Below are positions 25,413 to 35,371 of a DNA stretch of 50,335 bases, piece after piece (positions within the stretch are counted from its first letter, which is position 1; each line of letters opens with the position of its first letter). The notes beneath the pieces were generated by a model that saw only the letters and a program-made list of their open reading frames with translations, was not told the DNA's origin and made no database searches. Made by a program: the position numbers and the translations under genes. The stretch comes from a virus. The stretch is from positions 1 through 50,335 of the IMG/VR virus record IMGVR_UViG_3300028393_000094. The stretch is one strand, 5' to 3'.

Positions 25413-25867
25413 ACCTCAGCGAACACTTTACCCTTGAAGAGGCAACGTACAGCGAGACTGCTATACGGATGGGTATTAATAACCAACCCGATGAGCGCCA
25501 ACTGGCAAACATGAAGGTGGCGGCGGGGCATTTGGAGGAGGTGCGAAATGTCACAGGCGCTCTTCGTGTTAATTCTTGGCTACGCTTGCCCGATGTTAAT
25601 CTTGCTGTTGGCGGTTCTAAAGTATCCAGCCACATGGATGGTTGGGCTATTGATTGCTCTTCTTCTGCTCACACTCCTTACGACTTATGTCAAATTGTTT
25701 TAAAAGCAGGCATTAAGTTTGACCAGATGATCCATGAATACGGGCGGTGGATGCACATATCCTTTGCGCCTGAGATGCGTCAGCAAGAACTAACCATCTA
25801 TAAGCCAGAAGGAAAATACAAGGCTGGAGTTTTAACCGAAGCCCAATACCATGCCAAAGTTGCCTAA
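25409..25867 (+). CDS. Endolysin, peptidase M15-like
   Basis: A 152-residue enzyme with the M15 (D-Ala-D-Ala carboxypeptidase-like/L-Ala-D-Glu type) zinc site: H75 and D82 in SSHMDGWAIDC, and H116 in RWMHISFA, with E110 as a possible catalytic acid. It would cleave peptidoglycan cross-link peptides. No signal peptide is present, so export depends on the upstream holin. The start codon is GTG, overlapping the holin stop (GTGA). Length is normal for single-domain endolysins of Gram-negative phages. Confidence 0.9.
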   Translation: MNLSEHFTLEEATYSETAIRMGINNQPDERQLANMKVAAGHLEEVRNVTGALRVNSWLRLPDVNLAVGGSKVSSHMDGWAIDCSSSAHTPYDLCQIVLKAGIKFDQMIHEYGRWMHISFAPEMRQQELTIYKPEGKYKAGVLTEAQYHAKVA

Positions 25868-25917
25868 ACAAGGTCTAGGCAATACAATAACCTATACCAA
25901 ATTCTTGGAGAAATAGC

Positions 25918-26553
25918 GTGACGACTGCTTCGGTAATGACATATGACTCCTTGGTCGAAAACATTCAGTCATATCTGGAGCGTACTGACACCGCTACGCT
26001 TGAGAAAATCCCTCTGTTCATCATGCTGGCAGAGCAAATTATTGCCAGCCAAATTAAGTTTTTAGGTAACTTAACCGTTGTGGAATCCACAATGGTTTCC
26101 AACCAAGCGGTTATTGATAAGCCAGCACGTTGGCATAAGACAGTTTCGTTCAATATTTCAGTGGCTGGTGAGCGCCAGCCTGTTTTGTTGCGCAAGTATG
26201 AGTACCTTCGTGAGTATTGGCCTGACGCGACCAAGACTGGTATTCCCGCGTACTTTGCGGATTACGACTACACCCATTGGTTGGTTGCACCAACTCCTAC
26301 TACAACCTACTCATTTGAAGTGCTGTATTACGAGCGCATCCAACCTTTGGATTCTTCTAACCAGACGAATTGGTTCACAATTTACGCGCCACAAGCGTTG
26401 CTGTATGGGTCTTTGTTGCAGGCTATGCCGTTTCTCAAAAATGATGAGCGCATGGGTATGTGGCAACAGAACTATGACCTCATCATGCAAACCTTGATGG
26501 CGGAAGATAAATTGAGATTGGCTGATCGTCAAGCCGTAGCAGTGGACACATAA
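25918..26553 (+). CDS. Head-tail adaptor protein (SU10 adaptor-like)
   Basis: A GTG start behind GGAGAA gives 211 residues. The sequence MTYDSLVENIQSYLERTDTA, then IPLFIMLAEQIIASQIKFLG, and a later beta-rich segment (FEVLYYERIQPLDSSNQTNW) matches the pattern of adaptors that sit under the portal in podoviruses. The C-terminal helices (PQALLYGSLLQAMPFLKNDE) are typical. It is the first gene after the lysis cassette and precedes tail genes. A second adaptor-like protein is encoded at 15817, so the neck may contain two related rings. Confidence 0.8.
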   Translation: MTTASVMTYDSLVENIQSYLERTDTATLEKIPLFIMLAEQIIASQIKFLGNLTVVESTMVSNQAVIDKPARWHKTVSFNISVAGERQPVLLRKYEYLREYWPDATKTGIPAYFADYDYTHWLVAPTPTTTYSFEVLYYERIQPLDSSNQTNWFTIYAPQALLYGSLLQAMPFLKNDERMGMWQQNYDLIMQTLMAEDKLRLADRQAVAVDT

Positions 26554-27782
26554 TGAGTTACAACAGCCCTTTTACTGGTAACGTCATCCAGCCAACTGAC
26601 GTATCGTATAGCCGCATCACGCTGACAGATGATTTGCAGTTGACGTGGCCTATCAACGGTTCGATAACCAATGATGCCGCCGCTAGAGTCATGGAGGTGT
26701 CAACCACTACCACGGCAAACGAATTGTGGATGCCTCCTGCTAATCAAGCCTCGGTAGGTCAGGATGCCTTGATTCGTAACGTCGGCTCTGTTTCGGTAAC
26801 GGTCAAAGACTTTACTGGCGCAAACACCATTGTTACGGTTGCCGCTGGTCAGGCGCAGTACATCTACATTACAACCAACGCTACCACGGCTGGAACATGG
26901 GGCATTATTGCTTTTGGAATTGGTTCTTCTGGCGCAGACGCGGCTACATTGGCTGGATATGGACTTTTGGCTATTGGTCAGACGTTGAACCAAAGCCAGC
27001 CTGTAACGACTTTCTCCTCTAGTTACACCGCACTGACAACAGATCGTTCCAGCACCTATGTGTGGACTGGTGGCGCAGGAACTTTGACTCTATCGCTTGC
27101 GTCTACGCTTGGGAATAATTGGTTTATGTTTGTGCGCAACAGCGGCACTGGCGTTTTGACTGTTACAGGCACAAGCGGAGACTTAATTAACGGCTCCACA
27201 TCAATTGTTCTTCAGCCCCTTGATTCTTGTATTGTTGTATGTAGCGGAACGCAGTTCTACACCGTTGGATTGGGTAAGTCTACGCAATTTGCATTCACTC
27301 AACTATCCAAGGCTGTTACGACTGGCAGTTACACGCTGACAGCGGCTGAGGCTTCCAACGTCATTCAAAAATATACTGGCGCGTTGTCAGGCAACGTGAC
27401 CATCATTGTTCCTTCAACGGTTCAGGTTTATTACATTGTCAATGCAACAACTGGCGCATATACCGTAACCATTTCAACTGGTTCTGGGTCAAACGCTATT
27501 TTGACCGCTGGATCACAAGCCACGCTTGTTTGCGATTCTGTCAACTTGTTCAATGCCAACACTATTTTGGCTGGCTCATCTACAGTGAGTTTGAACAATG
27601 GTTCTGTTGGTGCGCCATCTTTGAACTTTTCTTCAGAAACAACTACTGGCATTTACCGCGCCGCTTCGGGTGAGTTCAATGTTGCAATATTGGGAGCACT
27701 GCGATTGACGGTGTCTGCCTCTGGAATTGCCGTTGTAGGTACTGGAACATTTTCTGGTGGGATTGCTGGCGGGACTTATTGA
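26553..27782 (+). CDS. Beta-rich tail structural protein
   Basis: This 409-residue protein is Thr/Ser/Gly/Val-rich with many short beta strands. The N-terminal part has PFTGNVIQPTDVSYSRITLT and LQLTWPINGSITNDAAARVM. Repeated units such as GNVTIIVPSTVQVYYIVNAT and YTVTISTGSGSNAILTAGS look like stacked beta modules. The C-terminus (SETTTGIYRAASGEFNVAIL) resembles fibre shaft repeats ending at a head or trimeriser. Position between adaptor and tail hub suggests a tail needle, fibre or side protein. It overlaps both neighbours by a single base. Confidence 0.7.
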   Translation: MSYNSPFTGNVIQPTDVSYSRITLTDDLQLTWPINGSITNDAAARVMEVSTTTTANELWMPPANQASVGQDALIRNVGSVSVTVKDFTGANTIVTVAAGQAQYIYITTNATTAGTWGIIAFGIGSSGADAATLAGYGLLAIGQTLNQSQPVTTFSSSYTALTTDRSSTYVWTGGAGTLTLSLASTLGNNWFMFVRNSGTGVLTVTGTSGDLINGSTSIVLQPLDSCIVVCSGTQFYTVGLGKSTQFAFTQLSKAVTTGSYTLTAAEASNVIQKYTGALSGNVTIIVPSTVQVYYIVNATTGAYTVTISTGSGSNAILTAGSQATLVCDSVNLFNANTILAGSSTVSLNNGSVGAPSLNFSSETTTGIYRAASGEFNVAILGALRLTVSASGIAVVGTGTFSGGIAGGTY

Positions 27783-30052
27783 TGACTAAAAAAGTTTTAA
27801 CAATTGATACCCTACCCGGCATCCAGCGGGACGGTACTTTTTTCGATAAAAACTTTTACAGCGATGGTCGATGGGTAAGATTTCAACGCGGTCGTCCGCG
27901 CAAAGTGGGGGGATATCGGTCAATAACTCAACTAGCAACTGGCGTATCTCGGGGAATTTTTGTTAACTCCGCTGATGGCGTAAATCAAGTTTTTAACGGA
28001 TACAGTTCTGGACTTGAGGTTCTTAACGTAAACAACCTTGGTATTGGCGGCGGTGTAAACCAGTTTGTCTTTAACGGTTTCATTTTGACGCTTAACACGC
28101 TTGTGGGCGGTACGCTATATACCAATGGAACTTATACAGGTGTAAGTCTAACTGGCGGTACTGGCACGGGTGCAAAGGCGACCATTGTGGTTGCTGGCGC
28201 TACGGTCACCACTGTGACCCTTACAGCGGCTGGTGATGGCTACGCTGTAGGCGATACCCTAAGCGCAACGGCGGCAACTATTGGTGGAACTGGCAGTGGG
28301 TTTTCCATTAAAGTGGCGACAATTAATAATGGGTTTACGGCAAATGATTTGAACCTTTGGCAATTTGATTCTTCTTTTGACTCTCAAGGTTCTGGGAATC
28401 AGTTGTTGTTGGCGCACCCCGGTCAAAACTTGGCGCAGATTGACCAAACCGTATCAACTCCAGTTTTGGCTGGAAATATAAATGGTTTGGCTATGCAACC
28501 TTTGCGCGACATTAATGGCACAACCCCTACGAATGCAACCATTTCTGTTGCTGGTGGAGTGGTTGTTTTGCACCCATACGTTTTTGTATATGGCGACAAC
28601 GGTCTAATTAAGAACTGTGCCGCTGGTGATCCATACAATTGGAATAGCGCAGACTCTAACGAAGCCAATGTTGCCTCTACAAAGATTGTCAAGGGGTTAC
28701 CCGTAAGGGGTGGTTCTAACGCTCCATCTGGTTTATTTTGGGCTTTAGACTCGTTAATTCGTGTCTCTTACACCCCAACAACAATTACTGTGGGCGCAAC
28801 ATCTAGCACTTTTTATTGGCGTTATGACATTATTTCTAGCCAGTCGTCGATCCTGTCATCGCAGTGCGTGATTGAATATGACGGCATCTACTATTGGATT
28901 GGTGTTGATCGATTTTTGCTATACAACGGCGTAGTTAAGGAAATTGCTAACACCATGAACCAAAACTACTTTTTTGACAATCTGAACTATGCGCAGAGTC
29001 AAAAGGTATGGGCAACAAAAGTTCCGCGTTTTGGTGAAATTTGGTGGTTCTATCCTTCTGGTGATTCAGTAGAGTGCAACAACTGCATCATCTATAACAT
29101 TCGAGAAAACTGTTGGTATGACGCTGGTTTCTCTGATGGCGCTAAACGCACGGCTGGATATTTTTCACAAGTTTTTCATTACCCCATCAATGCTGGGGCA
29201 GACTTGAGTATTCAGGCAACGCTGTTTACGGCAAATATTGCCACAACAAATTCAAGCGCTACCGTGACCATGTCAATCAATAATCAAATTACAAACGGTC
29301 AATTGGTGGTGGCAACTGGGGTTCCTACGGGTGCATACATTTCTGCAATCGTTGCAAATTCAGCCGCAACAACTGCAACAGGTACTTCTGGTGCAAGCAC
29401 TATTACGGTAGCAAGCGCAACGGGAATTTTAAGAAGTCAATTGGTGACTGGTACAGGAATCGGTACTGGCGCAACCGTTGTAAGTGTTGTGGGTACAACT
29501 ATTACTTTGTCAGTTGTAAATTCTGGAGCGGTTTCAGGCGCGGTTGCGTTCTCTGGAAACACTTTGACGCTTTCTTCTGCGGCGACTGCCACAGCAATTG
29601 TGTCTGCAAACTTCCAAAGTGTGCCAAATAAAGTTATTCTTTGGCAACATGAAATTGGCACAGATGCTGTAATTGATCAGGTTTCTGATGCTATTGAGAG
29701 TTATTTTGAAACATCCGACTTGGGTTGGGTCAGTGGCGGCCCCTCCCAGTCCCCGCAGATTCCCCAAGGTGGCGTAGGCGAAAACCGTTGGTTGCATCTT
29801 GAGCGTGTCGAGCCTGACTTTGTGCAGTCTGGCGTTATGTCACTGCAAGTTGTTGGTCGACCATTTGCCCAAAAAGACGATGTAATTTCTGACCCATACT
29901 ATTTTGACCCAGACACTGGCAAGGTAGATATGCGTGAGCAACGCAGAGAATTGAGATTGCGATTTAACAGCAATATACAAGGCGGAACTTACCAAATGGG
30001 TAAGGTTTTGCTCAGTGCAGACTTTGGCGACGTTCGCCCATACGGAAGTTAA
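27782..30052 (+). CDS. Tail hub protein (P22 gp10-like)
   Basis: The start is ATG 27782, overlapping the previous stop by one base; a TTG directly before it is in frame but unlikely. The 756-residue protein has the opening LTIDTLPGIQRDGTFFDKNF and YSDGRWVRFQRGRPRKVGGY typical of the packaged-DNA-stabilisation/tail-hub family. Later it has beta-propeller strands (YDGIYYWIGVDRFLLYNGVV; FGEIWWFYPSGDSVECNNCI). A Thr/Val/Ala-rich insert (about residues 490-620) interrupts the propeller. The C-terminus has GKVDMREQRRELRLRFNSNI. It would plug the DNA-filled head and join the tail to the neck. Confidence 0.85.
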   Translation: MTKKVLTIDTLPGIQRDGTFFDKNFYSDGRWVRFQRGRPRKVGGYRSITQLATGVSRGIFVNSADGVNQVFNGYSSGLEVLNVNNLGIGGGVNQFVFNGFILTLNTLVGGTLYTNGTYTGVSLTGGTGTGAKATIVVAGATVTTVTLTAAGDGYAVGDTLSATAATIGGTGSGFSIKVATINNGFTANDLNLWQFDSSFDSQGSGNQLLLAHPGQNLAQIDQTVSTPVLAGNINGLAMQPLRDINGTTPTNATISVAGGVVVLHPYVFVYGDNGLIKNCAAGDPYNWNSADSNEANVASTKIVKGLPVRGGSNAPSGLFWALDSLIRVSYTPTTITVGATSSTFYWRYDIISSQSSILSSQCVIEYDGIYYWIGVDRFLLYNGVVKEIANTMNQNYFFDNLNYAQSQKVWATKVPRFGEIWWFYPSGDSVECNNCIIYNIRENCWYDAGFSDGAKRTAGYFSQVFHYPINAGADLSIQATLFTANIATTNSSATVTMSINNQITNGQLVVATGVPTGAYISAIVANSAATTATGTSGASTITVASATGILRSQLVTGTGIGTGATVVSVVGTTITLSVVNSGAVSGAVAFSGNTLTLSSAATATAIVSANFQSVPNKVILWQHEIGTDAVIDQVSDAIESYFETSDLGWVSGGPSQSPQIPQGGVGENRWLHLERVEPDFVQSGVMSLQVVGRPFAQKDDVISDPYYFDPDTGKVDMREQRRELRLRFNSNIQGGTYQMGKVLLSADFGDVRPYGS

Positions 30053-30053
30053 T

Positions 30054-30311
30054 ATGGCACTGGCGCTTGTTTACGACCCTAGATATCACACATGGGACTC
30101 ATGGGCGAGTCTTATGTGCGAGGCGTATGCTGGTCAACAATTGGCTGTTCCCTCTGGGGAGGAGCATTGGAAAGAGTGGGCGGCGGGATTGAAGGCGATT
30201 GATATATTTACCAACGAAGGCATTCCCGGCCCCTACATTTATGACAATTGGCATGATTGGGCGCAAGCGATTGTTGGCGCAATCAATCAACCAACACAGA
30301 CTTTAGGATAA
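30054..30311 (+). CDS. Small acidic tail-region protein
   Basis: The start at ATG 30054 lies one base after the hub gene. The 85-residue product has many Trp/Tyr residues and conserved blocks (YDPRYHTWDSWASLMCEAYA; EEHWKEWAAGLKAIDIFTNE; GPYIYDNWHDWAQAIVGAIN). I have a general memory of this family in podovirus tail operons but no function. It is compact and helical, probably a virion component or assembly factor. Confidence 0.7.
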   Translation: MALALVYDPRYHTWDSWASLMCEAYAGQQLAVPSGEEHWKEWAAGLKAIDIFTNEGIPGPYIYDNWHDWAQAIVGAINQPTQTLG

Positions 30312-30314
30312 CGT

Positions 30315-32897
30315 ATGGCAGTAACAGAAGACCAAGTAGCCGAATGGCAAGCCGCAAATCCAAATGCAAGTATGGATCAACTTATTGCCGCCACTCAAAA
30401 TGGATTACAACCACTTGCACAACCATCGCCACCACCCCCTCAGTATGAAAGTGCGCCACAAAGAGACATAGTTGAAACTAATCGTGAGACTTCTAATGGA
30501 ACTGCTCCTATATTTAAAACAGCGGCTGAGGTCTATCAGAGCGTATTAGGTCGTGCTCCAGAAAATAAAGAAGTTGAAAAAGCGTGGGATGATTACTTTG
30601 GCGGAAATGTTGACGTATCAAAATTGCAAGGCTTTTTGCGTGCCGCGAGTCCTGAATTAAAGGCTACTGGTTACAAACCAGAAAATGAAGGTTTTAACGC
30701 CAAGGCTTATTTTGCGGGAAACAAAGACATTTCAGATGCCTACGCTATTGAAACTTATGGCTTAACCCCTGAGCAATTTGCCGCACAGAATTACAACATT
30801 TTTGGAAAGAAGGCAGGACGAGAAGCAGACCCAAGTGCTCAATACGACAAGTTAGTACAAGATGCATATAGCACAGTGCAAGGTCGCAGTGGAATTGGTA
30901 CTGATAAAAGTAACATTGACCAAGGCGGTTTAGATTATTGGAAAAATCAATTAGTTTCTGGTGCTGTTACAAAAGATAAATTTAACGATGTTTTTGGTAA
31001 TGCTACTTCTGCATATATAAAAGCAAATCCAAATGATGCCTACACGCAGTATGTTCAAAACTATCAATTAAAACAACAAACAGACACAATCAAGCAAGGT
31101 CTTTCTGCTGTATTAGCAGACAGCAATATTTCTTTAGATGAAGCCAAAAACATCAAGGCTTATCAAGACAAGTACAACTTTTCGCCAGAACAGATTGCCT
31201 CTGTTACAGGGATGAAAGTTGATTCTATAAAAACAATATTGGGTTCTCAGGATGCCATCATCAAAAACACGGTGTCGGCAAATTTAAATAACCCGTATGC
31301 TTTAGCAACTTTTGCAAAAAACAATGGTTTAACTGCACAACAATTAGCAGATGCTTCTGGTGGCGCTTTTACGCAGGCGCAAGCACAATCTGCTATTGAT
31401 AAATCAGGTACTTTTCAAGGGCAAATTGAACTTATAAGCCCTACTGCGTATAACCAAATAGCAAACATGGCGAAATACACAGCCAATGAAAACTTTGGCG
31501 GAAAAATTCAAGACTATCAAGTTCAACTGTTTACGCCTTTGGATACGAACAAGACGAGCATACCAACACAGTTGGAATTTACAAAACCTTCTCCAATAAC
31601 AGCAATTGACCCAGATACTGGAAATCCATATACATATACGCCACAACCTCAAGTAAAAAATCCAAACGTCACACGGGACGATGATGGAAACTTTGTTTCA
31701 ACTACACCTACCTATGTTAATGGCATTCCTGTGTTTGCTTCTTATGACGACAAGGGAAAAATTACAGGTTACTCAGGCGATCCTCGTGTCGTTACTTGGT
31801 TAGATGGCGGTCATTATGTCTATGGAAATTGGGATGCACAAGGCAATGCAAAGCCTGCCCAAGTAGCAACAAGGGGAGGTGGTTTTTTTAAAAACTTGGC
31901 TCAAGATGTAGCGGGTGCGCTAAAAGACCTCGGCCCGCTTTGGACGGTTGCCAAAATAATTGAACCACAGTTGTCTTTAGTTGATGTTGCAACCGATGTA
32001 GCACAAGGTAAGTTTGACCTTGGCACGGTTATGAGCGGGATATCAGGCTATACAGGGTTGCAGAACGCAGATATTGCTGGTATGCAATCAGTGAATGGTT
32101 TAAATTCTGTAAGCGGTTTGGACTTATCCAGTGATATAGCAACTAAAGGATTTAATCCAGCGGTGCAGGCGGCATCAAATATTTCAACAGCAAAGTTGGC
32201 GGCCTCTGCAATCAGCGCAGTCCAAGCGGCTGATAAGGGTAACTTCACACCATTGATAGCAATGGGCGCAAATGTAGCAACCACTGAAAATCTGCCAACT
32301 GTGTCATTGGCTATGAGTACGCTATCCGCGGCTAATGCAATTGCAAAAAATGATCTAAGCGGTTTGTTACAAGTTTCTGGAAACTTGGTCAACAGTCCTG
32401 ATTTGAAAGTTGCGGGAGCCGCGACCAAACTAATCCAAGCATACAACTCTGGCAATCAATCAGCGGTTACTTCGGCGGGTATGGAACTTGCCACTGCAAT
32501 TGATACGAATGTACCAAGTGCTACCGCAACACTAAAAAGTATTGTGAATAATGCAGTATCTTCGATTAGCCCAACAACAAAAACTGCTTCGCTATCAGGT
32601 GAAGACATTCAAACTGAAGATACAACAAAACCAACTGGCGGATTAAATCAATTTGCTGATGTCAAAAATTTTGTGACTGATAACAAGAGCATATTGAATG
32701 CTGTAAATTCAGCAAGACAAAATACTGCTACACAAATTTCTGATTCAAAAGTAGGTAATCCACCTGCACAAGTAAATGTAAGTAAATTAACACCAATAAC
32801 CAAAACGCCAAGTTTAAATTTGGTAAAAACTGCATCTTTTTATCCGCCTACCTCAAAATTGGCAACAACTTCAGGCAATCAAAATAAAGTGGTATAA
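30315..32897 (+). CDS. Internal virion / ejection protein with DUF4214-like repeats
   Basis: This 860-residue protein begins the ejection block. The N-terminus has AEVYQSVLGRAPENKEVEKA and later AYSTVQGRSGIGTDKSNIDQ with GGLDYWKNQLVSG. Both resemble DUF4214-type repeats of extracellular and phage proteins. The remainder is Gln/Asn/Ala-rich with helical segments, a short Pro-rich stretch (about 35-45, PPPPQ), and a Ser/Thr-rich disordered C-terminus. Podoviruses carry two to four such proteins inside the head, which leave with the DNA and line a channel through the envelope. No lytic-transglycosylase catalytic motif was seen. Confidence 0.7.
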   Translation: MAVTEDQVAEWQAANPNASMDQLIAATQNGLQPLAQPSPPPPQYESAPQRDIVETNRETSNGTAPIFKTAAEVYQSVLGRAPENKEVEKAWDDYFGGNVDVSKLQGFLRAASPELKATGYKPENEGFNAKAYFAGNKDISDAYAIETYGLTPEQFAAQNYNIFGKKAGREADPSAQYDKLVQDAYSTVQGRSGIGTDKSNIDQGGLDYWKNQLVSGAVTKDKFNDVFGNATSAYIKANPNDAYTQYVQNYQLKQQTDTIKQGLSAVLADSNISLDEAKNIKAYQDKYNFSPEQIASVTGMKVDSIKTILGSQDAIIKNTVSANLNNPYALATFAKNNGLTAQQLADASGGAFTQAQAQSAIDKSGTFQGQIELISPTAYNQIANMAKYTANENFGGKIQDYQVQLFTPLDTNKTSIPTQLEFTKPSPITAIDPDTGNPYTYTPQPQVKNPNVTRDDDGNFVSTTPTYVNGIPVFASYDDKGKITGYSGDPRVVTWLDGGHYVYGNWDAQGNAKPAQVATRGGGFFKNLAQDVAGALKDLGPLWTVAKIIEPQLSLVDVATDVAQGKFDLGTVMSGISGYTGLQNADIAGMQSVNGLNSVSGLDLSSDIATKGFNPAVQAASNISTAKLAASAISAVQAADKGNFTPLIAMGANVATTENLPTVSLAMSTLSAANAIAKNDLSGLLQVSGNLVNSPDLKVAGAATKLIQAYNSGNQSAVTSAGMELATAIDTNVPSATATLKSIVNNAVSSISPTTKTASLSGEDIQTEDTTKPTGGLNQFADVKNFVTDNKSILNAVNSARQNTATQISDSKVGNPPAQVNVSKLTPITKTPSLNLVKTASFYPPTSKLATTSGNQNKVV

Positions 32898-32899
32898 AA

Positions 32900-35371
32900 A
32901 TGGCTAAAAAAATTATTAACCCTTTTGAAACTAGAACACCAGTACGGACTATAAGTTCGGTGATGCGTAATGCGCCTCGCAACTTTGGCAGGTCTCAAAC
33001 AAGAACAGGCGTTGCTCCAATCAACCAAAGCATTGCGGCAAACCCAAATAGACCTGTTACTTCAATTAGTAATCAAAACTTAGCAACAAATTCAAATAAA
33101 CCTGTTGCGCCAATTTCTTCTGTTGGTTCACCTGTTGGAAAAACTCCACTTACTTCTGTAGTCCAGCCTAAAACCCCAATATCCAATTTGCCTAGCAAAG
33201 TTGTACAACCAGTTAGCAAAACGCCAGTTACTGTCAAGCAACCCGTTAAGCCAATTATTACAACGCCCAAAAAGCCTGTTACTCCTATAGTAACCACAAC
33301 AAAGACTCCAGTAAAACCCATAACTACGCCAACCACAAAAACGCCAATAACTATTCCAAAAACTAATACCTCTGGCATAACCAGTGTTCTTAATAATCCA
33401 GTTGTCAAAACGATTGCAGGTGCTGGCGCTGGTGCTCTTATTGGAAAAGTTTTAGGTGGTGGCACTAAGCAACCCACTGGTGGTGGAACTTCTGGTAGCA
33501 CAAGATCACCTGCTGGCGGAACTAGCGGAAGTTCAGGAGTTGTATTAAATCCATCAACTGGTTTGCCATCAGGCACAGGATTTGGTAATGAGCCAGATGA
33601 ATACACGACTGACTCTTTGGGTAATGTTTATAAAACAATGCCTGATGGAACTTCTGTGCTTTATCGCGCCGCTGAGGTAGAAGATTTTCCAAACACTACA
33701 GTTGCTGGTGGAGATACAACCGTAACAGGTGGGGACACTGTCGTTGCTGGTGATACAACTGATGGAGACACTACGGTTACTGGGGGAGACATAATTCTTG
33801 CTGATGACAATACTGTAGGCGGTGATTACACATTAGGTGGTGGTGACGATTATTCACTTGGTGTTGGCGACTACACACTAGCGGGTAACGATACGCCAAT
33901 AGATTTTGGTGGTAATGACTCGGGATACGATTTTAGTTATGACTCTTTTGCAAAAAATGGTGGCTCTATGCATCAAAAAAGAAAAGGCGGATTGCCTAGA
34001 TTCGCTGACGGAAACCTTGTTGATGAGACTGGGGCTATCACAGACTATGCGATTAATCCTGAAACTGGAGACTTGTATAAGCCTTTAGGAACAAACGAGT
34101 CTGGTGACTCTTATGTGCCTGTTCTTGGTAGCCAAGGACAAACAAAATCCATGACTCCAACATCTTTGAGCGATGTTGCGCCAGTATCTAATACTAGTGC
34201 CGACACTTCCTATATGCCAGAAGGCGCTGTAGACAACAACGATGGAACTTACACTCTTAATGGCACAACTTTTGATATGCAAACGGATATGCCTTTGTAC
34301 AGAGATAATCCAAAAGGCGGTGTGGATGTAGTTACTGACAACAATGATGGAACATATTCAATAGGAGATCAAACCTATGATATGCAAACTAATCAACCCA
34401 TAAACTTTAGTGGCTCGCCAAGCAGTCCTAAACCAGTAGAAGCAATTAAATCTGCTGGTAGTGGAACTCAACAAAGTTTTCTTGCTAAACAAGCGGCTGA
34501 CAAAGCAAAAGCAGAAGCATTAACTACAACTACTCCTGATACTGGCGTAGTAGATGCACTTAAAACTTATATATCAAATAATCCAGCGCTTGCTGGCGGT
34601 GCAATTGGCGCATTGCTAACTTCGTTGATGGGTTCAAGCGGTGATTCAAGCGGTACGAGACAGCCAGTAGATATTTCGGAATTAACAGCAATAACTCCAA
34701 GAACTACAGATTTCGGTGCAGGTATGACAAGCGGTCGCACAGGCACTGGTAGCACTGTTGTTCCCTACCAAGACTACGACCAAGGTTCTGATTACCAATA
34801 CACCCCAGACCAGCGCTTGTATTCAGACCTTGGCATTTCTGGTTATTTGAACGAGCCTGAGATGACTCAGTACACCGACGACCAAGGTAATCCAGTGGAT
34901 CAGTCTGGAATTGACCAGAGCGATACAAGTGGTGAAACCAGCACTGAGGAGCCAGCAATGGCTACTGGTGGTGCTACTCATTACACCTTTGGTCGCGCTA
35001 TTGATCCTGCTGAGAGCCTTGGCTTGGCTAAGGGAATGAGAGCGGGCGGTCTTTCGCAGGCGCACACAATGCACAGCCACCACACCAATCCAGTGGTAGA
35101 CAAGCGCGTGGATTTCCGTCAAGGCTCCGCTGTTAACGGTGCCGGCGATGGTCAATCGGACGACATTCCTGCATGGCTGGCTGATGGAGAATACGTTATG
35201 GATGCCGAATTGGTTTCCATGTTAGGTAACGGTTCTAATAAGGCTGGCGCAAAGGTGCTAGATAAGTTCCGTGAGGAAGTTCGCGCACACAAAAGAAGCG
35301 CACCTCTCGGTAAAATACCCCCAAAGGCTAAATCACCTTTGAACTATATCAAGGAGTCTATGAATGGCTGA
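32900..35371 (+). CDS. Large repetitive internal virion protein
   Basis: Encodes 823 residues in several contrasting parts: a basic start; a Pro/Thr/Lys linker (about 80-160, units such as KTPVTVKQPVKP and TKTPVKPITTPT); a hydrophobic Gly/Ala patch (VVKTIAGAGAGALIGKVLGG); an Asp/Gly/Thr tract (about 265-350, units TTVTGGD, YTLGGGDD); and paired repeats (DNNDGTYTLNGTTFDMQT / DNNDGTYSIGDQTYDMQT). The conserved C-terminal domain has GDGQSDDIPAWLADGEYVMD and then VSMLGNGSNKAGAKVLDKFR. That last block is widespread in phage ejection-type proteins. The GG motifs RFADG and MATGGA appear as in other virion proteins here. Confidence 0.7.
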   Translation: MAKKIINPFETRTPVRTISSVMRNAPRNFGRSQTRTGVAPINQSIAANPNRPVTSISNQNLATNSNKPVAPISSVGSPVGKTPLTSVVQPKTPISNLPSKVVQPVSKTPVTVKQPVKPIITTPKKPVTPIVTTTKTPVKPITTPTTKTPITIPKTNTSGITSVLNNPVVKTIAGAGAGALIGKVLGGGTKQPTGGGTSGSTRSPAGGTSGSSGVVLNPSTGLPSGTGFGNEPDEYTTDSLGNVYKTMPDGTSVLYRAAEVEDFPNTTVAGGDTTVTGGDTVVAGDTTDGDTTVTGGDIILADDNTVGGDYTLGGGDDYSLGVGDYTLAGNDTPIDFGGNDSGYDFSYDSFAKNGGSMHQKRKGGLPRFADGNLVDETGAITDYAINPETGDLYKPLGTNESGDSYVPVLGSQGQTKSMTPTSLSDVAPVSNTSADTSYMPEGAVDNNDGTYTLNGTTFDMQTDMPLYRDNPKGGVDVVTDNNDGTYSIGDQTYDMQTNQPINFSGSPSSPKPVEAIKSAGSGTQQSFLAKQAADKAKAEALTTTTPDTGVVDALKTYISNNPALAGGAIGALLTSLMGSSGDSSGTRQPVDISELTAITPRTTDFGAGMTSGRTGTGSTVVPYQDYDQGSDYQYTPDQRLYSDLGISGYLNEPEMTQYTDDQGNPVDQSGIDQSDTSGETSTEEPAMATGGATHYTFGRAIDPAESLGLAKGMRAGGLSQAHTMHSHHTNPVVDKRVDFRQGSAVNGAGDGQSDDIPAWLADGEYVMDAELVSMLGNGSNKAGAKVLDKFREEVRAHKRSAPLGKIPPKAKSPLNYIKESMNG

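Noticed and set aside
33073-33606. Long minus-strand frame opposite the ejection protein
   Set aside because: It is the mirror of a Pro/Thr/Gly-rich low-complexity stretch and has no ribosome site or conserved pattern.
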